DNA from: Niastella sp. OAS944
Lineage (GTDB): Bacteria > Bacteroidota > Bacteroidia > Chitinophagales > Chitinophagaceae
Assembly: GCA_024809215.1 (NCBI GenBank)
Contig: JANUBW010000001.1
Coordinates: forward strand, 62,001 to 126,000
Direction of reading: 5' to 3'
DNA: 64,000 nucleotides
Below are positions 26,302-34,709 of this stretch, piece after piece (the first letter of the stretch is position 1; each line of letters begins with the position of its first letter). The position numbers were made by a program, and so were the translations under genes. Below the pieces are notes generated by a model. That model made no database searches, was not told the DNA's origin, and saw only the letters and a program-made list of their open reading frames with translations.

Positions 26302-26420
26302 GTCGGGACAACGGGACAGATTTCGAACCTATTAATACAGGATTTAAATACATTAAGTGAATTAATAAGTTTAATGAAGATTAACTGCAATAGATAATTA
26401 TGCATGACAATGGCGAACCG
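26302..26420. repeat. Dispersed intergenic repeat, copy C
   Basis: It starts GTCGGGACAACGGGACAGAT, continues with ATTAATACAGGATTTAAA, and ends GACAATGGCGAACC, matching copy B (17198-17320) over about 120 bases. Like copies A and B it sits directly after a gene terminator. The bases from 26421 to the AraC gene end show nothing further. Confidence 0.7.
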
Positions 26421-26543
26421 GTTAGGCAGATTAGATAAGTTAAACTTTTAACGTTTATGCATACTTCAGGGTTGTAGAATTACTTAACATTTTGTCATGC
26501 ACTCTTTAAAATGACGGTGACCTATCTATTTTCAATTATTACT

Positions 26544-27437
26544 TTATTCAAAAAATTGTTTCTTATAGGATGTGGGCAGCATTCCCGTTTCTTTTTTAAA
26601 AAGGCGGGAGAAGTAAGACATGTTTTCAAATCCTAAATCGTATGCTATCTCAGAAACAGTTTTACCTTTCTTTCTCAGTCTGTTTTTTGCTTCGTTGATG
26701 AGTGCAATATGAATAAGTTCAATAGCAGTTTTACCGGTTTCTACTTTCAACAAATCAGTAAGGTATCGCGAAGAAATATTCAACCTGTTTGCCAGATCTC
26801 CGACCGAAGGCAGTTCCTTGTCATCAAGTGAGCCATCTTTAATATATTTCTGTAAGATTTTATTAAACTCAGTTACCGTTTTCCCGGAAAGTTGTTTTCG
26901 GTTGATGAATTGTCTTTTATAAAACCGTTCAGCATATTTGAGCATCGAATTGATGCCCGCGAGAATAATTTCTTTGCTGAATTCATCTTCACTGTTATTG
27001 TATTCCTGTTCTATTGTGTAAAAGATATTCCAAATAATTTTTTCTTCCTTTGGTGCCAGGTGAAGCGCTTCATTTGTTTCGTAATCAAAAAAAGAATAAA
27101 GTTGAATGTCTTCATTCAATGAATGTCCGACCAGGAAATCTTCATGAAAAACTAAAATATATCCATCTTCTTCAAATTCTAAATTCCGCATTTCGATCAC
27201 CTGGCGTGGCTTCGTAAATATCATAGAACCCGTCTCATGATCAAATTTCGTTCGCCCATACAACACATAACCGGCTTTTACTTTTTTTAATCCAATCATG
27301 TAAAAATCGCTGGTATATGCTTCATTATTTATTTTAATCTGCTGATTGATGCGCAACAGACCCAACATGGGATGTTCCGGCAATGGCAGATTGTTGGCAA
27401 CAGCCATTTCACTGATTGATTTAAAATGTTTCATCAA
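26544..27437 (-). CDS. AraC-family transcriptional regulator
   Basis: The 297-residue protein has an N-terminal cupin-like sensor (residues ~15-170, with RQVIEMRNLEFEEDGYILVFHEDFL) and an AraC DNA-binding end: LPSVGDLANRLNISSRYLTDLLKVETGKTAIELIH, then KTVSEIAYDLGFENMSYFSRLFKKETGMLPTSYKK. Its length is normal. It lies 20 bases downstream of the truncated aldehyde dehydrogenase on the same strand and presumably controlled that gene before it was lost. Confidence 0.92.
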   Translation of the reverse strand: MMKHFKSISEMAVANNLPLPEHPMLGLLRINQQIKINNEAYTSDFYMIGLKKVKAGYVLYGRTKFDHETGSMIFTKPRQVIEMRNLEFEEDGYILVFHEDFLVGHSLNEDIQLYSFFDYETNEALHLAPKEEKIIWNIFYTIEQEYNNSEDEFSKEIILAGINSMLKYAERFYKRQFINRKQLSGKTVTEFNKILQKYIKDGSLDDKELPSVGDLANRLNISSRYLTDLLKVETGKTAIELIHIALINEAKNRLRKKGKTVSEIAYDLGFENMSYFSRLFKKETGMLPTSYKKQFFE

Positions 27438-27457
27438 ATTGGTCTTAAAGTTACAAA

Positions 27458-28000
27458 TTAACGAATAAAGAGGTTAATAAGTCTATCCGTATTTTTAGTG
27501 AAAGGAGCATGCAGAAGATCCATGCCATTCCAGCTTCCCTGTTCGTAAATTCCTTTGGCATGACTGAGTGTTCGGAAACCCTCTTTGCCATGATAGGCGC
27601 CCATACCGCTTTCGCCAACTCCGCCAAAAGAAAGATCATCTTGTGCGATGTGTGAAAATGTTCCATTGATCGTTACATTGCCAGAGGTAGTTCTGTTCAA
27701 AACATTTCTTTTATCTTCATCATCATGCGTGAAAAAATAAAGTGCTAATGGTCTTGGTCTAGCATTCACATAATTAATTGCATCGTCAATAGATTGATAA
27801 GACAATATTGGTAATATGGGTCCGAAAATTTCTTCTTTTGCAATACGCATTTCGTCTGTTACTTCCAACACAATAGTTGGAGCCATTGTATGAGGACGTT
27901 TTGATGCATCACCTGGACGGATACCAACTTCTATTACCTGAGCTCCATGTGTTCGGGCATCTTCGAGCAGTTCGTGGAGGATTTTAAATTGAAATACCAA
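27458..28000 (-). pseudogene. 5'-truncated aldehyde dehydrogenase (coniferyl-aldehyde-DH-like)
   Basis: Only the C-terminal ~175 residues remain: LLEDARTHGAQVIEVG, TMAPTIVLEVTDEMRIAKEEIFGPILPI, GNVTINGTFSHIAQDDLSFGGVGESGMGAYHGKEGFRTLSH. This end is close to coniferyl aldehyde dehydrogenases, normally ~470 residues. The cofactor domain and the catalytic Cys are missing. Homology stops at about 27985, exactly where the 21-nt repeat field begins, so repeat insertion or a repeat-linked deletion probably removed the 5' part. Confidence 0.85.
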
Positions 28001-28039
28001 TTCAAATTATAGCCTTCCCCTACTAAGTATTTGAAAACT

Positions 28040-28905
28040 TTTTTCAATTAGCACCCTACCCCAACTCATTATTTGAAAGGTTTTGCGAAATGCTTGACTT
28101 CATAAGTTATTTTTTCACGCCACCAATTCAGTTTTGACCTCCACAAAGTTTGTTTTCACCTTCCCAGGTTATTTTCAACTTACAATAACTCATTTTTTAC
28201 CCTCAATAACTTACTTTCAGCGTTCCCAGAGCAACTTTACCTCAATACTAACTTCATGCATGGGTAAACTTGAGTTATGGACCACTAAACCTGATTCATG
28301 CACGCCCTATTTTGATCAGGGGACTGCCAAAATTGATTGATGATAGCTTTAAATCGATTGAAGAGGGCCTTCAATTGTTCGGGGACGATCAAAAACAAGT
28401 TGCTGACGCCAGAAAATAACTTTTGGCGCCACAAAACTAATTAAGGAAGGCATGAACCTGAGTTCTGGAAGCAAAAACAAACCTGGTGAGGTATTAATTG
28501 AGTTAGGGAACCGTGTAAATGAGTTGGGCAACTCACATATTGCGTTGGTGAACCCAGAAAAAGACTTATGGAAGTCAAAACTTGCGTTGGGCAAAGCAGA
28601 AAATGAGTTGGGTAAACCACATATTACTCTGGGCATCAGAAAATGAGTTATGGAATGCAAAACTTGCGTTGGTGAATCCGGAAAAAGAGTTGGCAGCTCA
28701 TATATCGCGCTGGAGAAGTCGGAAAATGAGTTGGGCAATTCACATAATGCGCTGGGACATTCAGAAAATGAGTTATGGAAAGAAAAACTTGCGTTGGGCA
28801 ACTTAGAAAAAGAGTTAGGCAGCTTACATATTGCTCTGGGCAATTCAGAAAATGAGTTATGGAAAACAAACTTGGCGTTGGTGCACCCGGAAAATGAATA
28901 ATATG
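28040..28905. repeat. 21-nt-period repeat field with an 84-nt super-repeat and a strand switch
   Basis: Nearly the whole stretch divides into 21-base units. From ~28260 to 28905 the unit is plus-oriented and falls into four types: A begins AGTTATGGAA and ends AAACTTG; B begins CGTTGGGCAA and ends GAAAAAG; C begins AGTTAGGCAG and ends CATATTG; D begins CTCTGGGCAA and ends GAAAATG. They mostly follow the order A-B-C-D (84 bases). From ~28040 to 28255 similar units (TAACTCATTTTTTACC) are inverted. Indels of 1-2 bases at about 28637 and 28700 break any frame, so a single protein is unlikely. No open gene is supported here. Confidence 0.85.
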
Positions 28906-29068
28906 CTCCACGCTTATTGTTAGCCGTACATATTACTTATATTCAAAAAAGGTGTTTTTCACGTACCCTATAGCTGAAATAGCAATTAACTTACATGGCT
29001 GCGTTACATACAAGGCGTTCTGATTGGTAGCCCGTTATTATTACCAACCTGTAAACAAACTGACCAAT

Positions 29069-29386
29069 ATGCCAAAAGATCCAAACCGCCCTATCTTCAG
29101 CCCAAGAAGAATTGCAGAGATAGTAAAATACGTTGCGGACAAAGTAGCACTCGTATACCGGCTACAAAAAAAGGGCCTGCTCCCCTGCCGCATGCCAGCA
29201 CCAAGGTACATAGTAGAGATAGACGACATCATGCGAATGATTAACAGAACAGAAAGAACAGCCCAGCGTGTTATGAGAGAGGTTCGTATAAAGTGCAATA
29301 AAACGAATGGGGAATATATTTCCGTTGAGAATTCATTAGAGAAAGTAATGTCCCCAAAGAAACTGTGCTCAGGGCCATGTACCTGA
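29069..29386 (+). CDS. Small hypothetical, possible DNA-binding protein
   Basis: From ATG 29069 the product is 105 residues, beginning MPKDPNRPIFSPRRIAEI. The segment DDIMRMINRTERTAQRVMREVR then YISVENSLEK resembles small Bacteroidota proteins with a helix-turn-helix-like TxRTAxRxM motif followed by a Val/Glu strand. I cannot name the family. It is isolated, with a hairpin 60 bases downstream and the 21-nt repeat field upstream. A longer frame from TTG 29024 is less likely. Confidence 0.6.
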   Translation: MPKDPNRPIFSPRRIAEIVKYVADKVALVYRLQKKGLLPCRMPAPRYIVEIDDIMRMINRTERTAQRVMREVRIKCNKTNGEYISVENSLEKVMSPKKLCSGPCT

Positions 29387-29447
29387 TACCTGACAGATGG
29401 CCAGATGGATATCCATAACACAATAATTCCATCGGCAATTGAATAAA

Positions 29448-29482
29448 TCATACCTGCTTCTAACGGTTAGAGGCAGGTATGA
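29448..29482 (+). terminator. Terminator-like hairpin
   Basis: CATACCTGC...TCTAA pairs with TTAGA...GCAGGTATG around CGG with one mismatch, followed by ATTGTTTTA. It probably ends the small gene at 29069-29386. Confidence 0.7.
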
Positions 29483-29580
29483 TTGTTTTATATCTCTCCT
29501 ATTTTATCATTTCTGCCCTTTCTCCTGGTAAAAACAGTCCAAAATTCTCTTCAAATTCGCTGACCACCGTCAGTTTTTTG

Positions 29581-29617
29581 GCGACAATTCACGACAAAAG
29601 ACGACAAAAGACGACAC
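29581..29617. repeat. 10-bp phased direct repeats upstream of a promoter
   Basis: The word ACGACAAAAG occurs at 29591 and 29601, with ACGACAC at 29611 and a weaker GCGACAATTC at 29581. The 10-base spacing places all copies on one face of the helix. They end 17 bases before the -33 TTG of the promoter at 29634, a position typical for an activator. Confidence 0.6.
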
Positions 29618-29633
29618 TTTTTGCGGTGTCTGA

Positions 29634-29663
29634 TTGAAACATCAACCAACCACCCTACTTTTG
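29634..29663 (+). promoter_or_regulatory. Consensus Bacteroidota promoter with a long leader
   Basis: TTG (29634-29636), exactly 19 bases, then TACTTTTG (29656-29663), matching TTG-N19-TAnnTTTG fully. The next start codon is at 29964, so the transcript would carry about 290 untranslated bases. No coding frame is visible in that leader (29671-29963). Confidence 0.65.
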
Positions 29664-29963
29664 TTTTAACAAAGACGCCTGAACGATGAACCGAAATCAC
29701 TGACACTAGTAAACGGAATCCAACGGTGAAAGAAGTAAATCAAACAGGTCTTCCCTATCAAATCGTATTGGCCAATACGTCTTCATTCCGAGCCTTTATT
29801 CACTAACGTTCAATGACACTTGTGTTACTCACTTTAGCAGTTGTGCTAAAGCTATATTACCGGAACAGGGTGATGTAACAGGTACAGGTATGTTCAAAAG
29901 TTAAGATCGTGATATGTAGCGCGTATTAAACACCATTTTTTAAATTTTCTAAATCATTTGTAT

Positions 29964-30578
29964 ATGAAACTCAAGATCAAAAAATCGTACAAGAACCCAA
30001 GCGATAATTTTATTTTAATGTTATGTGGTCGCGTTCTGGAAAATATGAGAAATAATGCATCGTTTCCAAACCCAATACCAACAGTACCGGAGGCGGAAAA
30101 GAAATATGCCGACTTCCAGGTAGCATTAAATATGGCCGGGAGGAGCGATCGAACGCTTTCTTCAGCTAAAAACGACAGAAAAGCTGAAGTAATAGCAATG
30201 CTCGAAAAATGGGACGATTATGTAACCACAATTAGTAATGGCGATAAAACCATGCTGCTTAGCAGCGGGTTCGATATCGCCGGCATCAAAAGCACATCGC
30301 AGGCCCTAACGCCTATTGAAAAACTCGACGTTGAGATCGGTCCCATAGGCCAGGCCATTGTAAGTATTAAAAAGGTGCCCGGCGCAAAAATGTACGCTTT
30401 CCAATGTACACCCGATCCTATAACGCCCGAAAGTGTGTGGACAACCGAAACCACTACCGATCGCGAAAACACGTTCACTAACCTGAACTCGATCGTTAAA
30501 TACTGGTTCCGGGTTATCGCATACGGCCGCGGCAAACAATCGGTAATATCCGTGCTGGTTTCAAGGGTTATTCAATAA
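29964..30578 (+). CDS. Fibronectin type III-like hypothetical protein
   Basis: The 204-residue protein starts MKLKIKKSYKNPSDNFILML. The N-terminal half is helical (LENMRNNASFPNPIPTVPEAEKKYADFQVALNMA, KNDRKAEVIAML, then TMLLSSGFDIAG). The C-terminal half is an FnIII-like fold (GQAIVSIKKVPGAKMYAFQCTPDPITPESVW ... YWFRVIAYGRGKQSVISVLVSRVIQ). This two-part family is widespread in Bacteroidota with no known role. No signal peptide. It is preceded by an unusually long leader. Confidence 0.75.
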   Translation: MKLKIKKSYKNPSDNFILMLCGRVLENMRNNASFPNPIPTVPEAEKKYADFQVALNMAGRSDRTLSSAKNDRKAEVIAMLEKWDDYVTTISNGDKTMLLSSGFDIAGIKSTSQALTPIEKLDVEIGPIGQAIVSIKKVPGAKMYAFQCTPDPITPESVWTTETTTDRENTFTNLNSIVKYWFRVIAYGRGKQSVISVLVSRVIQ

Positions 30579-30603
30579 TCCTTCCACTGCACGCAGGATT
30601 TAA

Positions 30604-30638
30604 AAAGAGCCGCCTCTGATTTTAGAGGCGGCTTCTTC
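30604..30638 (+). terminator. Rho-independent terminator
   Basis: AAGAGCCGCCTCT and AGAGGCGGCTTCTT pair around GATTTT, directly after the FnIII-like gene. Confidence 0.88.
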
Positions 30639-30775
30639 TATACATAACGGTTATCCGGCATACGTTTTTGAACTTCGTTTTTATTGTTTGTCGATCAGGC
30701 GCCCTGATCTGTCGATAAATTGTCTGTACTCAGCGGGGTATTTTTTTATTACCAGGAATGTTGTAGATTTTTCGC

Positions 30776-33166
30776 ATGAAATATCTTATTCTTTGCTTGA
30801 CCCTGGTCTCTATTACCCTCCAGGCAAATGCTCAATCAATAACGGTTACAGGAAAAGTGACCTCAGAAAGCGGACAGCCTGTACCATTCGCCTCAGTAGT
30901 TATATTAAAAGACACGATAACTATAGCCGGCAAAATTGCCGACGAAAACGGCTCTTTCTTATTACAGCTTGAAAACGCCGGCACTTATACCTTCAAAATC
31001 ACCCATGCCGCTTACAAAGAATTGCTGCAAACCATTGGGGTCAACATTCCCATGGAGCCAATCATACTTACGCTCAAAACCGCCGGCAATACATTAAATA
31101 CAATAACAGTAACTGCCAAAAAACCATTCATCACCCGTAAAATAGATCGTGTAGTGATGAATGTGCAGGACAATGCCATCGCCACCGGAAAATCATCGTT
31201 AGACCTGTTTCGGATGGCGCCTGGTGTATTTGTCAATAGCGGTAACATTTCCATCAATGGCGTATGGGGCGCACGCGTAATGGTGAATGGCAGAATGCTT
31301 AATCTGCAGGGTGATGATCTTAAAAACTATCTTTCAAACTTAAAATCCAGCGATATAAGATCTATAGAGATCATTGCGCATCCGCCTGCAGAGTATGATG
31401 CAGAAGGCAGTGGCGGTATCATTAATATAGTTATGAAAAAGAACAGCAACAGTGGCCTGAGCGGTTATGCCGGTGCCGATTATTCGATCGGACTGGGAAA
31501 ATACCCTGGCTATGTGCCCTATCTGAGCCTCAACTACCGGAAAAATAAAATAGGGCTGAGTGCAGGCTATACTTATGACAGGCACAAGCTGTATGAAGAA
31601 GTTATACAGGACAGAACTTTCACCGACGGTGGTGTATACCAGTCCACCACTTATGCAACCACCATATTTAACTCTCATACGGTTCGGTTCGGCGCCAACT
31701 ACGACATTAGCCCAAAACAATACCTGGCTATTGATTATACCGGTCAGTTTGGGTGGAACCGCGATAGCACCAGCTCCCTCACCAACATCACCTATTCATC
31801 TAATCCCAAAAACACTTATTCATCGGGGATATTCCCAACTTATAGTAAAACCAATTTTAGCAATATAGGATTGAACTATAGTGCCGCTACCGACACAGTG
31901 GGTTCTAAATTCACGCTTACATCTGACTATACCTATAACGACCGCAAAAGCAGCAGCGGCACTTTTAGTCAAACATCAAATGCCAACAATACCTTGCTGG
32001 CTGATACGGCTTTTAATTTTCTATACCCAAGTATCGCGCGCATATTCACTGCCGATGCCAAATTCAATAAAGTAATAAAACATGGCCCAGCCATAACCGT
32101 TGGCGCAAAAACCACCATCACCAATATCAGCAACAAAAATGCTTACGAGGTTTACAAAAACGGCGTGTGGAACAACAATGCCGTTCCCGGGTTCAACTAC
32201 CGGTATAATGAAAAAATATTTGCTGGCTTTGTAAACATCAGTGGCAGCGCCGCAGGCGTAGAATACAAACTGGGTTTACGCGGCGAACAGAGTAATATTT
32301 CCGGTGAGTTAACCGGGTCACAGGATACAACCATCAGCAAACATTACTTTAACCTGTTCCCTTCCACATTTATAAAGAAGGACCTTGACAAGAAACAGCA
32401 GCATTCACTAAGCCTGTCATACAACAAACGCATTAAACGTCCCTCCTACTTTGAACTGAACCCTTACAAATACTTTATTGATAATTACAGCGTGAATACC
32501 GGTAACCCGTTTTTGACCCCGCAATTCACCAATTCGGTAGAGCTGGGGTATACCTTAAAAAAACAATATTATTTCGGATTAAGCTATGCGCATACAAAAG
32601 ATGTGATCAACCTGGTGATCGAAAGCAGTGCTAACCTGAACCAGATGACGATCCTGCACAAGAATACCGGTAGCAATACCGTATACACCGGCACCATTGC
32701 CATACCTGTTACCATTGCAAGCTGGTGGAATACCAGCAATAACCTGTTGCTGACCCATACACAATCTGTAGGACCGGAATTCAACATTAAAAAGGCAACT
32801 TTCGTACTACAAACCGAGCAGGAGATCAGTTTGCCCAACAACATCAGTGTAAACGTGAACGCTTTTTATACACCGCATGTAGTGGAGGGCAATATTGTTA
32901 CGGGGCGTATTGCGAATGTTGATATCGGCCTGCAAAAGAAACTGTGGCACAATAAGCTCACTGCCAAAGCGGCCATTAGCGATATGTTTTATACCAATAA
33001 CTTTAGCGCTACCAGTTATTATAATGCATCGATCATTAATCTTAAGAAAAAGGAGCAAAGCCGTATATTGTCGCTTTCGCTGGTTTACAATTTCAGCGCA
33101 GGAAAGAAGTTCAATACCAAACAAAGAAGCATAAGCAATTCCGAAGAAAAAAGCAGGTTGAAATAA
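30776..33166 (+). CDS. Outer-membrane beta-barrel receptor (TonB-dependent type)
   Basis: The 796-residue protein has a signal peptide (MKYLILCLTLVSITLQANAQ), a CarboxypepD_reg-like domain (~22-100; VTGKVTSESGQPVPFASVVIL), and a plug (FITRKIDRVVMNVQDNAIATGKSSLDLFRMAPGVFVNSGNISING, then IIAHPPAEYDAEGSGGIINIVMKK). The barrel fills residues ~220-796 and includes RPSYFELNPYKYFIDNYSVNTGNPFLTPQFTNSVELGY, a hallmark of the outer-membrane beta-barrel family shared with the receptor at 57861-60071. Substrate unknown; no SusD partner. Confidence 0.9.
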   Translation: MKYLILCLTLVSITLQANAQSITVTGKVTSESGQPVPFASVVILKDTITIAGKIADENGSFLLQLENAGTYTFKITHAAYKELLQTIGVNIPMEPIILTLKTAGNTLNTITVTAKKPFITRKIDRVVMNVQDNAIATGKSSLDLFRMAPGVFVNSGNISINGVWGARVMVNGRMLNLQGDDLKNYLSNLKSSDIRSIEIIAHPPAEYDAEGSGGIINIVMKKNSNSGLSGYAGADYSIGLGKYPGYVPYLSLNYRKNKIGLSAGYTYDRHKLYEEVIQDRTFTDGGVYQSTTYATTIFNSHTVRFGANYDISPKQYLAIDYTGQFGWNRDSTSSLTNITYSSNPKNTYSSGIFPTYSKTNFSNIGLNYSAATDTVGSKFTLTSDYTYNDRKSSSGTFSQTSNANNTLLADTAFNFLYPSIARIFTADAKFNKVIKHGPAITVGAKTTITNISNKNAYEVYKNGVWNNNAVPGFNYRYNEKIFAGFVNISGSAAGVEYKLGLRGEQSNISGELTGSQDTTISKHYFNLFPSTFIKKDLDKKQQHSLSLSYNKRIKRPSYFELNPYKYFIDNYSVNTGNPFLTPQFTNSVELGYTLKKQYYFGLSYAHTKDVINLVIESSANLNQMTILHKNTGSNTVYTGTIAIPVTIASWWNTSNNLLLTHTQSVGPEFNIKKATFVLQTEQEISLPNNISVNVNAFYTPHVVEGNIVTGRIANVDIGLQKKLWHNKLTAKAAISDMFYTNNFSATSYYNASIINLKKKEQSRILSLSLVYNFSAGKKFNTKQRSISNSEEKSRLK

Positions 33167-33177
33167 ATCGCAAAAAA

Positions 33178-33219
33178 GAATAACCCCGTTCCGGACTTTC
33201 CAGACGGGGTTATTTTTTT
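33178..33219 (+). terminator. Rho-independent terminator
   Basis: AATAACCCCGT and ACGGGGTTATT pair around a 15-base loop and run into a T tract. It may serve both the receptor and the converging DoxX gene. Confidence 0.85.
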
Positions 33220-33234
33220 AGCTATTATCCTACC

Positions 33235-33630
33235 TTAACTCACAACTCCCACCCCTTGCGTTACGGGGTATAACTTCCTGAACATAACATACGTTACCGA
33301 TACCATTACAAAGGCAACGATGGCATCTACCGTTGCAGCAAAACCAAGCACCGCCAGTTTTGAAAAAAATGCAAAAAGAATATCGAAAAATACGCCGGCA
33401 AAAACCCACTCTTTTAATCTAAGTAAGCGGTTAGGCGTTAACAGTACCAATACCCCCAGAACTTTTGCTACGCCAAGAATGTATATAAAGTGCGCCGGAT
33501 AGCCTAATTGCTGGGTAATACCCCATACCAGCGGATTCTTTGTCAGCTCACAAACACCGCTGGTTCCAAACCATAAAGAAGTTAAAATAACACCTGTCCA
33601 GTAAATTGCTTTTGTTGATTTTGGGCTCAT
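33235..33630 (-). CDS. DoxX-like family membrane protein
   Basis: The 131-residue protein has four predicted membrane helices (about residues 10-28, 46-64, 74-92, 96-114). KAIYWTGVILTSLWFGTSGVCELTKNPLV and HFIYILGVAKVLGVLVLLTPNRLLRLKEWVFAGVFFD match DoxX-like proteins. Family members sit in the inner membrane and are loosely linked to thiol or quinone chemistry; no reaction can be assigned. It is a single gene that converges on the receptor. Confidence 0.88.
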   Translation of the reverse strand: MSPKSTKAIYWTGVILTSLWFGTSGVCELTKNPLVWGITQQLGYPAHFIYILGVAKVLGVLVLLTPNRLLRLKEWVFAGVFFDILFAFFSKLAVLGFAATVDAIVAFVMVSVTYVMFRKLYPVTQGVGVVS

Positions 33631-33788
33631 GATCTTTGTTTTAAGTGATTTGATGACTCAAAGATGGGAGTTAATGGGAGCCTGGTTAAGCATTATCCCG
33701 TGAAGTGGACATATTCAACTGCCGGTTAGGCATTCGGGATGGGGACATCGATAACTATTTCTATATTTACTTTCCATTGGAGAATAGA

Positions 33789-34607
33789 ATGAAGAATAAA
33801 TTACGAAAAATAACAGTCGACAATAACGAATACCTGTACTTAATAAGGTTCGATTATTATTCAATTGGCGCTAACCAATTAACCCTTACCATCTTTTTAA
33901 ACGGTCATAAGCGAACGCCCCTGGTGCTGGACTTTTTAACGCTTGATGATTATCATTTAGGTCAACCCTTAAACGTTGGCGTACAATTATTGAATGTAAA
34001 AACAAATGAACCTGTACAGGTTAACATACATGAGCCTAAATACATCAGGGAGTTTATTTTACTGGCAATTAAAAATGGCTGGACCGGCATTAATAAAATT
34101 GATAATCAAAACGGGCTTGATTACCTTACAGAAATGGGTTTTGACGTAAGCCCAATACAGCCCCCCAATTTACAGAGATGGTGGGCCGAAGAAGCAGTTT
34201 TTAAGGATGCACTGGCAGATGCCGCCTTCCCAATAGCCAATACATTGCTTACAAAACAAGGAACATTTTCACCTTTTGCTGCAGTTATTACAGAAGACGG
34301 CGCAATACTTAACCTCACGAATGAAACCCAGGAAGACCTGTCAAGGAATGAGGTAATAAACAATTTGAAGAATATTGTAAAGGCAGGCACAATCACCAAC
34401 CAATATGTTGGTTGTGTGATTGTATATACTGATAAGGTAGTAAATTTATTTACGAACAAAACCATTGATGCTGTTGCCATTTATTACGAAAGCACCCAGG
34501 AAAAAAAACGATGGATCTACTTCTACCCATACCGGTTCACAGCTAAAAAGAAGTTGACCTATTTAAGATGCTGGGCAACCGTGGCGGATAAGGAAGTATT
34601 TATATGA
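33789..34607 (+). CDS. Hypothetical two-domain protein
   Basis: ATG 33789 (MKNKLRKITVDNNEYLYLI) gives 272 residues; ATG 33705 adds 28 residues without obvious homology. Residues ~5-125 resemble a common hypothetical family with a KITVDNxEYLYxIRF start and a terminal REFILLAIKNGW motif. Residues ~155-272 (GTFSPFAAVITEDGAILNLTNET ... QYVGCVIVYTD ... AVAIYYESTQEKKRWIYFYPY) look like a second alpha/beta domain of a kind often seen in immunity-like proteins. No partner toxin is present, so no function is proposed. Confidence 0.7.
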   Translation: MKNKLRKITVDNNEYLYLIRFDYYSIGANQLTLTIFLNGHKRTPLVLDFLTLDDYHLGQPLNVGVQLLNVKTNEPVQVNIHEPKYIREFILLAIKNGWTGINKIDNQNGLDYLTEMGFDVSPIQPPNLQRWWAEEAVFKDALADAAFPIANTLLTKQGTFSPFAAVITEDGAILNLTNETQEDLSRNEVINNLKNIVKAGTITNQYVGCVIVYTDKVVNLFTNKTIDAVAIYYESTQEKKRWIYFYPYRFTAKKKLTYLRCWATVADKEVFI

Positions 34608-34709
34608 GCTATAGCCCCAATACCTGCTTCCCCTTACCAACTATGATATTGATTAAAATTTACCTATCTTGTTCCTTGATTGTTAGTTAACACCCTTAAA
34701 ATCAATAAC

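Noticed and set aside
28349-28843. 164-codon minus-strand frame (and overlapping plus frames) inside the 21-nt repeat field
   Set aside because: All frames tend to stay open because the period is a multiple of three; frames are broken by 1-2 base deletions, and no start or ribosome site fits.
28040-28905. CRISPR array
   Set aside because: Units are directly joined 21-mers without constant repeats or unique spacers, and no cas genes are present.
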